Assembly: GCA_025201845.1 (NCBI GenBank) | Contig: MU603974.1 | Span: forward strand, 1 to 64,000 | Origin: Martensiomyces pterosporus | Taxonomy: Eukaryota > Kickxellomycota > Kickxellomycetes > Kickxellales > Kickxellaceae | Length of the DNA stretch: 64,000 bases | Reading direction: 5' to 3' | Shown: positions 32,922 through 41,781 of the stretch, piece after piece | Position numbering within the stretch: position 1 is the stretch's first letter | How the letters are laid out: every line of letters starts with the position of its first letter | Program-made: the position numbers and the translations under genes | Notes under the pieces: model-generated | Database searches by the model: none | What the model was told of the DNA's origin: nothing | Seen by the model: only the letters and a program-made list of their open reading frames with translations

Positions 32922-33488
32922 TCACTGTCCTGGGCTTTTGGTTGGCTTGGCGCCAGTGCCCCCTTGGTTGTTTTCGCTCTCCTGCCGCTTTGCGTCAAGG
33001 ATCGGATCGCCCCTGTGCAGATTCTTCAGCGCCGGGATCCACTCCAGCGACCTGACAAACTTGTCTTTGGGCAATATAATATCCAGATCCCTCTCGATAT
33101 TCTCAATCGTCCGATCGTACTCCTCGTACGTCTCGTCGTAGATCCGCTTCTGGTGCGGCAAAAACTTGCGCTTGTGGAGAGGCGGCTTTTCCTCAACGAT
33201 CCTGCGCTCCTTATGCATGCGCAGGATGGAAGCTACTAGCTTGCGCTCCACTGATCCCAGTTCGTGTGCGAGCTTGAGAAACACCAGTGTGTTGTGGCCA
33301 CGCCTGTAGAGAGATTGCAGCTCGGTGTCGGTGTGGTTAGGGTCGCTGTTTTCGTCGAATCCTTGCCGGACCTTGCTCATCAGAACCTTTACGGGCGTGC
33401 TGCTCTTGCCGCTCGTCGCGCGGGGTGTGGCTCGGAGGAGGTCGCGGTAGAGGGTGCGCCACTCTGCGGAGGTCACTTGCTTTGCCAT
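32922..33488 (-). CDS. LYR-motif protein, probably mitochondrial
   Basis: From the ATG at 33488 the product is 188 residues. The tripeptide LYR lies at residues 13-15 in WRTLYRDLLRA, the position usual for LYRM proteins, which are small helical mitochondrial factors acting with acyl carrier protein in complex assembly. A second helical block (NTLVFLKLAHELGSVERKLV) and a basic region with many Lys/Arg follow. The frame remains open upstream to 33581 but that extension is less likely. Resemblance to fungal Fmc1-like or ribosome-associated LYR proteins is loose, so I give no symbol. Converges with UTP13, leaving 90 bp between stops. Confidence 0.65.
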   Translation of the reverse strand: MAKQVTSAEWRTLYRDLLRATPRATSGKSSTPVKVLMSKVRQGFDENSDPNHTDTELQSLYRRGHNTLVFLKLAHELGSVERKLVASILRMHKERRIVEEKPPLHKRKFLPHQKRIYDETYEEYDRTIENIERDLDIILPKDKFVRSLEWIPALKNLHRGDPILDAKRQESENNQGGTGAKPTKSPGQ

Positions 33489-34444
33489 TTTGGAGCGATA
33501 GCGTATGCGGTATGGAGTCCAGTGGGTGGCTGGGAAGAGGAGGATTGGGATGGCTCCGCGGTGGTGGGGGAGTATGCGCATTTGCTACTATCGGTGCTGC
33601 ACATGTTGTGGGTCGGATTGTTTACGGGGCAGCTCTCGTGATCAACCTGGATGTCTCGCTGTGTAGATCAGCAGGTGCGCTTTTGACGCTCGAAAGACAC
33701 GCTGCTTTCTTCGCAGCCCTCCCCGTGCCCGTTGCCCGGCGCCAGCACCGGCGCCAGCACCAGTACCAGCACAATGCACGTCTTTCAGCATGCATGTGCA
33801 TGGCACTACAAAGAAAGCATGCACCGCGTATTTTACGCCTGTGATTCGCAGGCGCATATATGCGCCTGGCTTCCCACTCCTCAAAAGACTCCCCGGCTCA
33901 TTTGGCCATATGCCGCAAAGATGGGTGCTAGAGGGTGCCCGCTTCCACCAGTCCATGTGCATCCCAAGATGGCGGCCATATTCTGCAAAGAGCGCCAAGC
34001 AAAAAGTGCACCTTTTCAGATGTGTGGCTACAGCGCCATGCCATCTTTTTCGGATGGCCCTTCACTTCGCACTTTCTGCCTTTTGTGGTTAATGCAAATG
34101 GGGAAGGCGCACAGCGAGGACCATCAACTAGCACATGTCCTTTTCTGCTAGTCTCCTCTTCTTTGTGCGTGCTACATGCAGCAAACAATCGACTCGATGC
34201 AAGAAACGAAAGGACACTCGGAAATTTCTTTGCTGTGAATGCGTGCGGTCTCTGGTCCTTCGCTTCTTATATATAAAGAGCACAGAGCGGGCCGCCACTG
34301 CAGCTTTCTCCATTGTCCTCATCATCGCCATCCTCCTCACCACTGCCATCCTCCTCGTTATCGCCCTCCTCGCTGCTTTTTTTTTCATTTTGCTACTTTC
34401 CGGTCCGAATCCAACATATTCCCTCACGCCCACCCTTGCATACA
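33489..34444. other. Divergent region between the LYR gene and the S28 peptidase
   Basis: About 0.95 kb. It holds a CCAGCACCGG-type repeat near 33740-33770 and the TATA box of the peptidase gene, followed by a strongly CT-rich leader. Confidence 0.5.
34270..34277 (+). promoter_or_regulatory. TATA box of the S28 peptidase gene
   Basis: TATATAAA, 175 bp upstream of the ATG and followed by a long CT-rich tract with CATCATC/CATCCTC repeats, a common fungal core-promoter layout. Confidence 0.6.
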
Positions 34445-35878
34445 ATGCACCCTATTCTATCACTCTCTTTCCTCGCCCTGGGAGTCGTGGCCAAATGCAG
34501 CTCCGGAGGCAGTAGTGGCACGCCAGCAAACACCACTGCTCCTGCATCCTCAGCTGTGTTCCAGTTCTCCCAGCCCGTTGACCACTTCGGCCTCAACGAC
34601 AACAGATGGAACCAGCAGTACTTGTACAACGCAACATTCTACAAGCCCGGCGGCCCGATCTTCGTACTTACTCCAGGCGAGAACACGCTGAGCAACTTCT
34701 ACACCGACAAGACTCATTTCACCAGCCTCGCCCAGAGCACCAGCGGTCTTCTGGTGGCTGTCGAGCACCGGTTCTACGGCAACTCCAACCCAATGCCCGA
34801 TCTATCCGGCGCAAGTCTCAAGTACCATACGATTGAGAACGTTTTGGAGGACTATGCCTCCTTTATCCGCACCGCCAAATCCAACCCCTCGAAGCTGTTT
34901 GCGGTGCCGGTGGACACGAACTCCAAGGTCATCTTCGCAGGCGGCTCATATGGCGGCAACATCGCTGCATGGATGCGCGCCAAGTACCCCAGCTTGGTCA
35001 CCGGATCATGGGCTTCATCGGCGGTGGTTTATGGCCGGCTGCTAAACTACCAGTTTGACCAGAGCTACGGCCGCCATCTCCAGTCGCTCGGGTGTGCGCG
35101 GGAGTACAGCCAGGCTGTGGAGGACCTCGACAAGATCTTGCTCTCGGGCAACGCAGAGGCCATTGCCGAGGTGCAGACAAAGTTCGGCATGCCGCCTCTG
35201 ACGCCAAGGGATTTTGCAGCCCTGGCAGGGTACATGGGTTCTGCGTACGCCATGGCGCCTGTCTACGTGGGTGACAGTCCAGTGAGCAAGAACGTGTGCG
35301 CGTTTTTCAACGGCACCCAGTCTAACCTCGATTCCTATGCAGCCGTGGTTACAAGCGCCATTGCCAAACAGGGGCTTAACCAGAGCGCCCTGGCATCGAT
35401 GGGCGACACGTCCCTTAACGTTGACAACTACACCCTGGGCCAGATGTCCCGTGTGTGGCTGTACCAGGAGTGCACATGGAGCGGCAACTGGCAAGTGGCT
35501 CCACCTGCCAGCACCGGGCTCACGCGGTACCGGTCGCAGCTGGTTGATCTGGACTACTACGAGCCCAATTGCCAGAAGAAGTTCGGGAGTGATGTAAAGG
35601 TCCCTGTTGACGTGGCCGCGTATAACAGGAACTGGTTCGACATTCTTAAGGGTGTTGGCAATGTTTACTATACAACGGGGTCGGTGGACATCTGGCGTGA
35701 CTCCACGGTGGCTACATCCGAGGGGAATCTGCTGCCAGACACACAGAACTCGCTTATCTACGTCATTGAGGGCGCCACACATGTCCAGGACTTCATCCGC
35801 GACCATCCGGGCGACCTTGAGGGCGTGAAGGAGGCACGCAGCCTGGGCGACAAGCTGGTTCTCAAGTGGATCTCTTGA
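34445..35878 (+). CDS. Secreted serine carboxypeptidase, family S28
   Basis: From the ATG at 34445 the product is 477 residues. It begins with a clear signal peptide (MHPILSLSFLALGVVAKC). Family S28 (lysosomal Pro-X carboxypeptidase, DPP7, thymus-specific serine peptidase) signatures follow: FSQPVDHF, RWNQQYLYN, GGPIFVLTPGE, VEHRFYGNSNP and the nucleophile elbow FAGGSYGGNIAAW with S168. The acid (GSVDIW, near 415) and histidine (EGATHVQD, near 447) complete the triad. About six N-x-S/T sites suggest glycosylation. The enzyme probably cleaves proline-containing peptides in the vacuole or outside the cell. An in-frame extension upstream to 34313 lies in the CT-rich leader and would hide the signal peptide. 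Confidence 0.92.
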   Translation: MHPILSLSFLALGVVAKCSSGGSSGTPANTTAPASSAVFQFSQPVDHFGLNDNRWNQQYLYNATFYKPGGPIFVLTPGENTLSNFYTDKTHFTSLAQSTSGLLVAVEHRFYGNSNPMPDLSGASLKYHTIENVLEDYASFIRTAKSNPSKLFAVPVDTNSKVIFAGGSYGGNIAAWMRAKYPSLVTGSWASSAVVYGRLLNYQFDQSYGRHLQSLGCAREYSQAVEDLDKILLSGNAEAIAEVQTKFGMPPLTPRDFAALAGYMGSAYAMAPVYVGDSPVSKNVCAFFNGTQSNLDSYAAVVTSAIAKQGLNQSALASMGDTSLNVDNYTLGQMSRVWLYQECTWSGNWQVAPPASTGLTRYRSQLVDLDYYEPNCQKKFGSDVKVPVDVAAYNRNWFDILKGVGNVYYTTGSVDIWRDSTVATSEGNLLPDTQNSLIYVIEGATHVQDFIRDHPGDLEGVKEARSLGDKLVLKWIS

Positions 35879-36150
35879 TTCATGGGGGCATGCACTACTT
35901 TCTTATCTGCTGGTGCTGGCTGGGCATTTGCTTACTAAATACGAAAGATAGACTGCCCCATATGTCTCGGATATATTGCAGCTGAAGTGGCCATAACCAA
36001 TCTATGTGGAAGGAGTGTGTGATTTTGAGGCAGCCAAATTTCCGCTTAGCGTGAGACGATGTGTAAATCGACATCTATTTAGCACTCCTACATTTCATCC
36101 CTACTCCGGGCTATACTACGTGCATCGCGTTCTTGAGCAGGAGCCAGAGA

Positions 36151-36556
36151 ATGGAACATGCGGCAGCGTCATCAAAACAGTCCCTTTGCGACTATGAGCC
36201 ACTGCAGCAGTGTCTGAAGGAGAATGGCGGGGATCGCAGCAGGTGCATGAAAGAGTGGAACGAGTTCCAGACAGCCTGCCAAAGGAGAAAGTAAGCCCAG
36301 GACATAGTGACTAACAAACTCGGGGCAGGAGCGGCACCATGCTGAAGGGCATGTCGCAATTGCTGGCGATCTGCCATGCATGAAGGCAAGCCTAACAGGC
36401 TGGTTTATCTTTCTTTGTGTGCATGTGATGCTGAAGCGCCATTGCCTCTGCCGCTTTTTGTGTAGGCAAGCGGAGAATGCGTCCAGGGGTGCAAGCAGCA
36501 GCAGTGCTTTGAGGCCCGCCGAGTGCGAGGCGTGCAAGGCGCCGTCGTCAAACTAA
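36151..36556 (+). CDS. Small spliced cysteine-rich protein, CHCH-like, probable mitochondrial assembly factor
   Basis: Two exons, 36151-36290 (donor AAA|GTAAGC) and 36466-36556 (acceptor TGTGTAG), give 76 residues. Exon 1 has four cysteines in the order C13-x7-C21-x10-C32-x10-C43 with the helix-like text QCLKENGGDRSRCMKEWNEF. This recalls the paired-cysteine helical hairpin of CHCH proteins such as COX23/CHCHD7, COA4 or NDUFAF8, although the spacing is not the canonical twin CX9C. There is no presequence, as expected for Mia40 substrates of the intermembrane space. Exon 2 supplies a Ser/Ala-rich tail with a further CEAC pair. The donor, acceptor, phase and conserved-looking exon 1 support a real gene. 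Confidence 0.68.
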
Positions 36557-37221
36557 AGCACAGCAGACAAAGGGAGAGACACAAGGACTCCAAGTGCCCG
36601 CGGTTTTTATGTAGAGCATGTTTACTCGTGTTTGTTTTGATCTGAACCACAGCATCGGCTTTTTAGAAAGCGCAAGAGGCGCAGTGCATCTGGCAATTCC
36701 TGGCTCGCGCTTGGGCTATATGGTGGCAGGTGTGTCTGCCGTCCGGGAAAACCCACTGGCAGATACGCGCCATTTCCAAGAACCCTGGTTTTTTTGGGGG
36801 GAGGAAAAGGTGGGTACCGCAGCCTGAGCTGGGCACTTCCAGGGACCAGACCACCCCTCCCACTCCCCGCTGGATGAGTAATCCTTGGAGCTGGGGTCCG
36901 GGGCTGGAGGCGCACTGCGTCGCATTTCTAGCGGCCAAAAAACAGCCGAGCTTAGAGGCACCGGCTTGCTCTATGAGCCTGCTGTGTGGGCGGGGGATTG
37001 GACTGATCACGCCGAGCGAAGCGGGGGTCAGCCACCTCCGCCTTTGAGGTTCACTCCAGCTGCCCTCTCTTTCTTCTTCCTTTCCCGTTGACTCTTTTTA
37101 TTTCCCTTTTGCGTTTCCCCCTTGTGCTGTATACGCCTGGCATAATATCCATCACCACCGCATTATTCTCCACTCCCCCTCTATTGTCGGACCGCATAGG
37201 AAGGGACTTTTATTCTTGGAA
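36557..37221. other. Spacer upstream of the NMNAT gene
   Basis: About 0.66 kb, CT-rich over the last 150 bp before the ATG. No additional gene found. Confidence 0.5.
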
Positions 37222-38739
37222 ATGGGCGAGCCAATTACAGACGGAATTTCGCGGAGGAACAGCGAGGAGTATGACCGTAGCAGCGGAGGCACGCCGCCGC
37301 CCGGATACGACTTCCCCACAGCCAAGCTCGCAAAGACTCTACAAGGTTTGTGTTATTGTGGCCGCCGCCACTGCCGCCTCTCCGTCTCTCAGAAGACGGC
37401 GGCAGCAGCAGCAGCTCTGTGCTCTCCTTTGCCGGGAAGAGAGGATGAGAATAATTGAGAGAGACCTTTTTGTTGTCCGCCTTGCTTGCTTGCATACATT
37501 GAATGCGCAATCAACTCATCCACTGGCTTCCGCCAACCGGCCTTTCCCACCGCCGCCCTTGCGCAATCGCTGTAGACACAAACAAGACTCCGCTGGTCCT
37601 GGTTGCCTGCGGCTCATACTCCCCAGTAACCTACCTCCACCTGCGAATGTTCGGTAAGTGCCGCTCTGCAAACACAGTAGCTGGAAGAGCTCGATCCGTT
37701 CCCTTTCCGTCCCGATCCACCCATTTCATCAGTGGACGGGAGGGACGCGCTCCCGCAGCACCCAATGCAGCCGCTTGCATATCCACTCACTCACACTGCC
37801 ACCACGCCGTTTTTCTGCTTGTAGAGATGGCGGCGGATTACTTCAACAGCCACTCAAAGTACGAGTTGATTGGTGGCTACTTCTCGCCCGTGTCGGACTA
37901 CTACCAGAAGGAAGGGCTGGCGCCTGCCCACCACCGCGTGAAGATGTGCGAGCTGGCTACGGAGACAAGCTCCACATGGCTGATGGTCGACAGCTGGGAG
38001 GCTCTCCAGCCCTCGTACCAAAGAACCGCGGTTGTTTTGGACCACTTTGACGAGGAGCTCAATGGAAACATGGGGGGATTGAAGCTGCCCGACGGAACTA
38101 CCCGCAAGATTCAGATTCTCTTGCTTGCTGGCGGCGATCTCATCGAGTCCATGGGAAAGAAGGACGTGTGGGCATCTGAAGATGTAAGTACCCCGCGCAT
38201 TTGTCATCCTGCGTGCTGAATAGGGAGCTGCTCTGCTTGGCCTGAGTCGCTCGGTGCTCCCCGCTGCATTTGGTGGATGGGCGAGAAATCAGAAGGGGAG
38301 AAAATTCGCCATACGGACACTGCATGCTGTCACACTGTCCAATGCGATGCATGTCAAGCGTCATTGCTATTGTGCTCTTCGCTTGAAAGCTAAACTCCTC
38401 ATGCCTCGGCACGTGACACGACTCCCCTTGGTCTGATCTGTGTAGCTGCACCACATCCTGGGCCACTTTGGGTGCATGGTCATCGAGCGGACCGGCACAG
38501 ACGTCTGGGAGTTCCTGCTCTCGCACGATATCCTCTACGAGCACAAGGACAACATCCATGTTGTCAAGCAAGTCATTTACAACGATATCAGCTCAACCAA
38601 AGTACGGCTGTTTGTCAAGCGGAAGATGTCCATCAAGTACCTTGTCCCTGACGCCGTCATGCGGTACATCTTTGAAAACTCGCTGTACTCGACAAAGCTG
38701 ACAAGGAAGAGAGACTATGTCTCGTTTGCCTTTGACTAA
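37222..38739 (+). CDS. Nicotinamide mononucleotide adenylyltransferase
   Basis: Four exons (37222-37345, 37576-37653, 37825-38183, 38446-38739) give 284 residues. NMNAT joins NMN or nicotinate mononucleotide with ATP to make NAD or its deamido form. The nucleotidyltransferase signature G54-S-Y-S-P58-V-T60-Y-L-H63 spans exon 2, followed by LRMFEMAADYF across the next junction. Exon 3 has the substrate region KYELIGGYFSPVSDYY, HHRVKMCELA and LLLAGGDLIES. Exon 4 has the second ATP motif ISSTKVR and KYLVPDAVMRYI. Donors are GTTTGT (weak), GTAAGT, GTAAGT; acceptors are all GTAG. A disordered N-terminus of about 35 residues matches fungal Nma-type enzymes. Confidence 0.95.
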
Positions 38740-38954
38740 AATATCATATGTATTAAGGGCGCGCCTGCTTCTACCGCATACACGGGCTCGCCCGCATATT
38801 CTTCCCCCGTTTCCTACGAACTATACATATATGCTTTTACTCTTCTGTATCGGTTGCTGCGTACTTGGTCTCCAATATCATCGCCTTTTCTTTGGTTATA
38901 GCTTTTTTTTCGTAGTCATTCGCTATACTGCAATATATAATGTCGCTGTCCGCT

Positions 38955-40238
38955 TTACTCGTCCTTCTTGTGCTTGCTGCTGCTGCTGTCCGATTTGCCA
39001 TCGGCAAGGTTGAACAGCGGCGCAATGCGCTGAGTGCTGATGATCTGCTGCAGAACCCAGTTGTTGGCAACAAAGATGACCAGCCCAGCAGCCCACAGAA
39101 GCGTGAATGTGTTTTCGCCCAGGAACTCCAGCCGGTACGCCTGCTGCAAGTAGAGTGCCTGCGATCCAAACCAAACGCCCAAGACCACCAGACCCTTGGC
39201 CACCAGCTTTTGCGAGTTGTACGGCCAAATGACCGGGAGGAAGCAAATGTACCACATAAAGTACTGCGCCGTGCACACCTTGTTGTATGCAACAAACGCA
39301 AACGTCTGCGCAAAGGCCGCAAAGTACAGGTCCTTGCCAAACGCGAATCCCAGCGACGTGACGACCACTGCTTGCGGGAGGAACGAGAGAAGGCCCATGG
39401 TGAGGCTGGCTGGCGACTGGAACGTGAGATAGATCGGGAGGAACCACATCGAGTAGTTGTGCCGGTGGTCCTTGCGGGTGACGTGGTAGAGGTAGGTTTC
39501 GTCGACGAACTCCATGCCGTAGATGCAGTACATCACGGCATTGAGGAAGAGGAAGATTCCGGCGCTGGCTGCAAAGAACGTTACGCGGTGGATGTTGACA
39601 AGACCGAGGATGTGGCCCAATGCGGAGCGGCTCCTGTTCAGCATAGCATTTCCAGTGTGCCTGCTGTTCGTGCTGAATACCCTGCTGTCCAGTACAATCA
39701 GCAATGGAAGGGCGTAGATGATCGGGTAGATCTTGAGATGCACTGCGAGACCAAAGAGAACCGATCCCAGAGCGACCTGCTTTCTCTGGAACGCATAAAA
39801 GGCAGCCATTACCGAAGCGCAGACAACCGACTCGGCACTCCCACGGGTCGAGATGTTGGCCACCTGCGGGTTAAGTAGCCAGAGCGCCGAGTAATTTGCA
39901 GCTGCCTGGTCGCTCAGTCCACGGCCCTTTGTGATGCAGATAATCAGATAGCCCACTAGACAGTCGCATGCGACAAACAGCCACTTGCCAAAGGTGTGGT
40001 GGAGCCAGATGTTGGGCGTCAGGAGCCAGGCCAGAAATGGCGTGTACCGGTATGTGGATCTCTTGTAGGGGCTGCTGCCTTCCCAGACGAAGCGCGCGGC
40101 GTCGGTGAACACGTTGTAGTCGATGTCGGTGTACTTTACGGTGAGGTTGGCGTCTTGCCACACGCCGTAAAGGAGCATGCCGATGCGCAGTAGGAGGCCG
40201 CCTATGAATATATTGCGTGCTGTCAGCAGGTGCTCCAT
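38955..40238 (-). CDS. GPI14: GPI mannosyltransferase I, PIG-M/Gpi14
   Basis: A 427-residue intronless polytopic ER protein, glycosyltransferase family 50. It adds the first mannose (alpha-1,4) to glucosaminyl-phosphatidylinositol on the lumenal side. The first lumenal loop has the D38-x-D40 motif in KYTDIDYNVF, followed by FTDAARFVWEGSSPYKRSTYRYTP, a signature of PIG-M. Later segments HLKIYPIIYALP, RKDHRHNYSMWF and CTAQYFMWYICFLP are also characteristic. About nine to ten hydrophobic helices are visible and the tail is Ser/Lys-rich (KHKKDE). Divergent partner: SEC22. The GPI transamidase subunit PIG-T lies 10 kb downstream. Confidence 0.94.
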   Translation of the reverse strand: MEHLLTARNIFIGGLLLRIGMLLYGVWQDANLTVKYTDIDYNVFTDAARFVWEGSSPYKRSTYRYTPFLAWLLTPNIWLHHTFGKWLFVACDCLVGYLIICITKGRGLSDQAAANYSALWLLNPQVANISTRGSAESVVCASVMAAFYAFQRKQVALGSVLFGLAVHLKIYPIIYALPLLIVLDSRVFSTNSRHTGNAMLNRSRSALGHILGLVNIHRVTFFAASAGIFLFLNAVMYCIYGMEFVDETYLYHVTRKDHRHNYSMWFLPIYLTFQSPASLTMGLLSFLPQAVVVTSLGFAFGKDLYFAAFAQTFAFVAYNKVCTAQYFMWYICFLPVIWPYNSQKLVAKGLVVLGVWFGSQALYLQQAYRLEFLGENTFTLLWAAGLVIFVANNWVLQQIISTQRIAPLFNLADGKSDSSSSKHKKDE

Positions 40239-40796
40239 CCTCTCCAGTAGATATGGCGAAAATGCGTGAGTGAATCGAAGAAAGCGTGAAGGGCGCCTGC
40301 TTTGTCTGGCCAGGGGGTTTCGCTCTTGGCAGGTCCCTTACAGAATGGAATCGCCACGCAGCAGTCGATTATGGCCCCCTGCTTTCCCAAGCGCTGCCTG
40401 CAGCTCCACTCCGCTTGCTTGGTTACCTGGGTGCTCTACACCTGGGTATCCCGGCCCGAGCAAGCACTGCTCTCAGAGAGATCCGGGCAGCAGATGCGCT
40501 TGACTGCCATCCGAGTTGCAATCACTGCTGCTGCAGAGTGCGTTTTTTGCGTGCTGGTGACGAAAAGACTGCCTTGTGGCCCTGGCCAGCCAACGCTGGA
40601 AGGTTGTGATTGGGCATGGGAGGGGTTAAGCTTTGGCACGCCAAGCTAAAAGCTGCTGCGTGCTAGGGTGCTGCCAGCAGGAGCAGACACAGCGCCAGGC
40701 TGCTCTCCTCTCTCGTCTTCCTTTCTCCTGTTCTGCCCAAAGGCAACATTGCAGCCCCATTCGAATTTGCAGCTTCTGCAGCTTAGTACATCGGAG
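40239..40796. other. Divergent promoter region, PIG-M / SEC22
   Basis: About 560 bp between opposed start codons, GC-rich, no separate feature identified. Confidence 0.5.
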
Positions 40797-41450
40797 ATGG
40801 TAAAGTCGACAATCATCGCGCGCGTTACAGATGGCCTGCCCCTGGCGGCGTCCATGGACGACGAGCAAGCAGAGTCCGAGCTGGCGGGCTACAAGTCCCA
40901 GGCCAAGGCGATTTTCAAAAAGCTCAATTTGCAGTCCGAGCCCATGTGCTCCATCGAGTCGGGCCCCTACTACCTGCACTACCTCCTGGACCAGGGCGTC
41001 TGCTACCTGTGCATTTGCGAGCGGTCGTTCCCACGCAAGCTGGCGTTCAACTACCTAGACGAGCTGGCGAAGGAGTTCTATATGAGCTACGGCGGCGAGG
41101 TGGAGAAGACCAACTTGCGGCCCTATGCGTTTATAAAGTTCGACACCTTCATCCAGAAGACCAAGCGCATTTACGAGGACTCGAGGACGCAGCAGAACTT
41201 GTCAAAGCTTAACGAGGACCTGCGTGATGTCACGCAGATTATGACCAAGAATATGGAGGACTTGCTGTGGAGAGGCGACAGTCTGGATCGCATGAGCACA
41301 TTGTCAGACAGGCTCAGGGACCAGTCGGAGAAGTATAGGAAGGATGCGCGGCGGCTAAACCTCGAGGCGCTGTATCGCAAGTATGGAATCCCTGCGGCCA
41401 TCATCCTGGGGTTCATCCTGGTCGTCTATCTCCGGTACAAGCTGTTCTAA
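40797..41450 (+). CDS. SEC22: R-SNARE Sec22, ER-Golgi transport
   Basis: A 217-residue tail-anchored SNARE. The N-terminal longin domain occupies about 1-125 (IIARVTDGLPLAASMDD, YYLHYLLDQGVCYLCICERSFP, KLAFNYLDELAKEFY). The SNARE helix follows at about 132-190, with the zero-layer arginine in LLWRGDSLDRMS. A C-terminal membrane anchor (AAIILGFILVVYLRYKLF) ends the protein. The length and start (MVKSTIIARV) fit the family closely. It functions in COPII/COPI vesicle fusion between ER and Golgi. Confidence 0.95.
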   Translation: MVKSTIIARVTDGLPLAASMDDEQAESELAGYKSQAKAIFKKLNLQSEPMCSIESGPYYLHYLLDQGVCYLCICERSFPRKLAFNYLDELAKEFYMSYGGEVEKTNLRPYAFIKFDTFIQKTKRIYEDSRTQQNLSKLNEDLRDVTQIMTKNMEDLLWRGDSLDRMSTLSDRLRDQSEKYRKDARRLNLEALYRKYGIPAAIILGFILVVYLRYKLF

Positions 41451-41781
41451 GCCGAGGAGCTGGCTCTGGGAGGCAGTGGATGCACTGCCAATTCTCTCCT
41501 ACCCCCTTCTCGTATACGCTGCATCATTGCATTTATAACTCGGCCTTCTAGCCCTGAACTAGTGTTTTTTTTTGGACCGAATGAACCAGCGCAGTTTTTC
41601 GCCAAACAATCCACAGCCCTCGCTCCCCCACGTGTTTGTACAAGCAAAGCGGATGGTCAACAAGCTGCGCCTTGCCTTTGCCGCCAAGAGCAAGCATGCA
41701 GCTGCCTCAGCTTCTTCTTCTCCGCCCTCTACTGTTATTCTGCATATTTGCTACTTATACTATTCTCATTAGCACATAGAC
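41451..41781. other. Spacer between SEC22 and the Sac2-like gene
   Basis: About 330 bp; contains a run of nine T at about 41564-41573 and CT-rich leader sequence. An in-frame-looking small ORF at 41572-41772 has no features of a protein family. Confidence 0.45.
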
